Source of the DNA: CALMZY01 sp052033915
GTDB taxonomy: Bacteria; Verrucomicrobiota; Kiritimatiellia; CAIQIC01; JAGNIJ01
NCBI GenBank assembly: GCA_052033915.1
Contig: JBPOJF010000010.1
Coordinates: 62,001 to 126,000, forward strand
DNA length: 64,000 bases
Direction: 5' to 3'
The translations under genes were made by a program, and so were the position numbers. A model generated the notes under the pieces. That model searched no databases. It was not told the DNA's origin and saw nothing but the letters and a program-made list of their open reading frames with translations. Positions 63,377-64,000 of this stretch are shown here, one piece after another (positions within the stretch are counted from its first letter, which is position 1; each line of letters starts with the position of its first letter).

Positions 63377-64000
63377 GTTTGAAGGCCTGTCGCAGTTTGT
63401 GCTGCACAACAAGGGGCTGAAACTTGCGGCCCTGGTCATCGCGTTTGTGACCTGGTACGCGATCCGGTCGATCATCAATTTTGAAACGGTGATTCCGGAC
63501 GTTCCGATTACCATCCAGATGAATCCCGGGTGGGCGATCCTGGACCGGTCCGTCCAGACCGTGGACGTACTGTTCCGCGGCTCGCAGGAGGACATCCGGT
63601 ACCTGAACAGGGATCAGATCACCGTGGAAGCGGATATTCGCGGGAAGCCTTTTGCGGGCGCCCTGAACGTGAAACTTCAGCCGAAGAACGTGCAGGCTCC
63701 GGGCGCCGTGCGCGCGATCATGATCTGGCCGGACGAGGTCACGCTGAAACTGGATCAGGAGAGTGAGAAGCTGGTGCCGGTCAAAGCGAACCTGCAGGGC
63801 GCCGTCCTGGAGGGCTATGAAGTGGACAAGGTCGAATGCACGCCGGCGTCCGTCCTCCTGCAGGGAGCGCGCCAGCGATTGGATGAGGTCTCCGCGGTTC
63901 GCACCGAGCCGATCGATCTCGAGGACCGGGTTCGTTCGTTCCAGAAACTCAAAATGCCGATTGTATTGCCGGGCGAGAACTGGGTCGGACGCGTCAGTCC
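63366..64000 (+). CDS. cdaR: YbbR-domain protein CdaR (3' end outside window)
   Basis: Starts ATG 63366, overlapping cdaA by 11 bp; open through base 64000, so at least 211 codons. One N-terminal membrane helix (LKLAALVIAFVTWYAI) is followed by YbbR-type repeats: PGWAILDRSVQTVDVLFRGS, LVPVKANLQGAVLEGYEVDK and VECTPASVLLQGARQRLDEV. In Firmicutes CdaR binds and tunes CdaA from outside; the same gene pair here suggests the same role. Confidence 0.9.
   Translation, partial: MASKFEGLSQFVLHNKGLKLAALVIAFVTWYAIRSIINFETVIPDVPITIQMNPGWAILDRSVQTVDVLFRGSQEDIRYLNRDQITVEADIRGKPFAGALNVKLQPKNVQAPGAVRAIMIWPDEVTLKLDQESEKLVPVKANLQGAVLEGYEVDKVECTPASVLLQGARQRLDEVSAVRTEPIDLEDRVRSFQKLKMPIVLPGENWVGRVS

Noticed and set aside
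1..64000. CRISPR arrays, rRNA genes, transposases or prophage genes
   Set aside because: No regularly spaced short repeats, rRNA-like stretches, DDE transposase or phage structural genes were seen. This was by eye only.

Overview
The window is a dense, GC-rich bacterial chromosome segment with about 53 protein genes, no RNA genes, no CRISPR array and no recognisable transposase. The cell is Gram-negative: it carries Kdo/heptose and Lpt lipopolysaccharide genes, RseP, CdsA, UppS and a beta-barrel-like protein. The mix points to the PVC superphylum, most plausibly Kiritimatiellota or a relative. It includes a giant repeat protein with right-handed beta-helix modules, a HprK/HPr/EI regulatory PTS module beside lptB and hpf, GH35 and GH13 enzymes, and vault-like SPFH proteins. 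The phylum assignment is an inference from gene content, not from a marker alignment.

Layout. 1-8.7 kb: the 3' part of a giant secreted modular beta-helix protein, a VanZ-like membrane protein with an extracytoplasmic sugar-binding-like domain, and a GT2 glycosyltransferase. 8.8-13.6 kb: purA, uppS, cdsA, rseP and a small membrane protein. 13.6-16.8 kb (minus): a translationally coupled pair of SPFH proteins. 17-24 kb: alpha-glucan metabolism (GH13 enzyme, glgX) with a lipoprotein, cutA, a YugP-type metallopeptidase and a DUF697 membrane protein. 24-27 kb (minus): DUF502-recO and phoH-ybeY. 27-29.5 kb: an outer-membrane-type gene of lower GC flanked by direct copies of the 3' end of the neighbouring gene, then a HIT protein. 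29.5-33 kb: a membrane-anchored gluzincin-like protein, holA and a polytopic membrane protein. 33.2-43.5 kb: DAHP synthase, a DUF3108 protein, heptose kinase, kdsB-kdsA-kdsC, lptC-like, lptA, lptB, hpf, hprK, ptsH and ptsI, almost all overlapping or tightly spaced. 43.5-50 kb: metK, a UGPase, a GH35 beta-galactosidase and its divergent LacI-type regulator. 50-54.6 kb: archease-rtcB (RNA ligation), polX and a HAD phosphatase. 54.6-59.6 kb: a TPR protein, an exported archaemetzincin-like protein without catalytic residues, serS and tilS. 59.6-64 kb: ftsH, folP, diadenylate cyclase cdaA and a CdaR/YbbR gene cut by the window end.

The genes form mainly housekeeping envelope and information-processing operons. 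The accessory content is the giant repeat protein, the SPFH pair, the OMP insertion and the galactoside locus. The best leads for something undescribed are the degenerate archaemetzincin (56106-56726), the SPFH pair with three vault-like modules each (13600-16832), the OMP gene between direct repeats (27173-28244) and the giant beta-helix/VanZ pair (2-7963).
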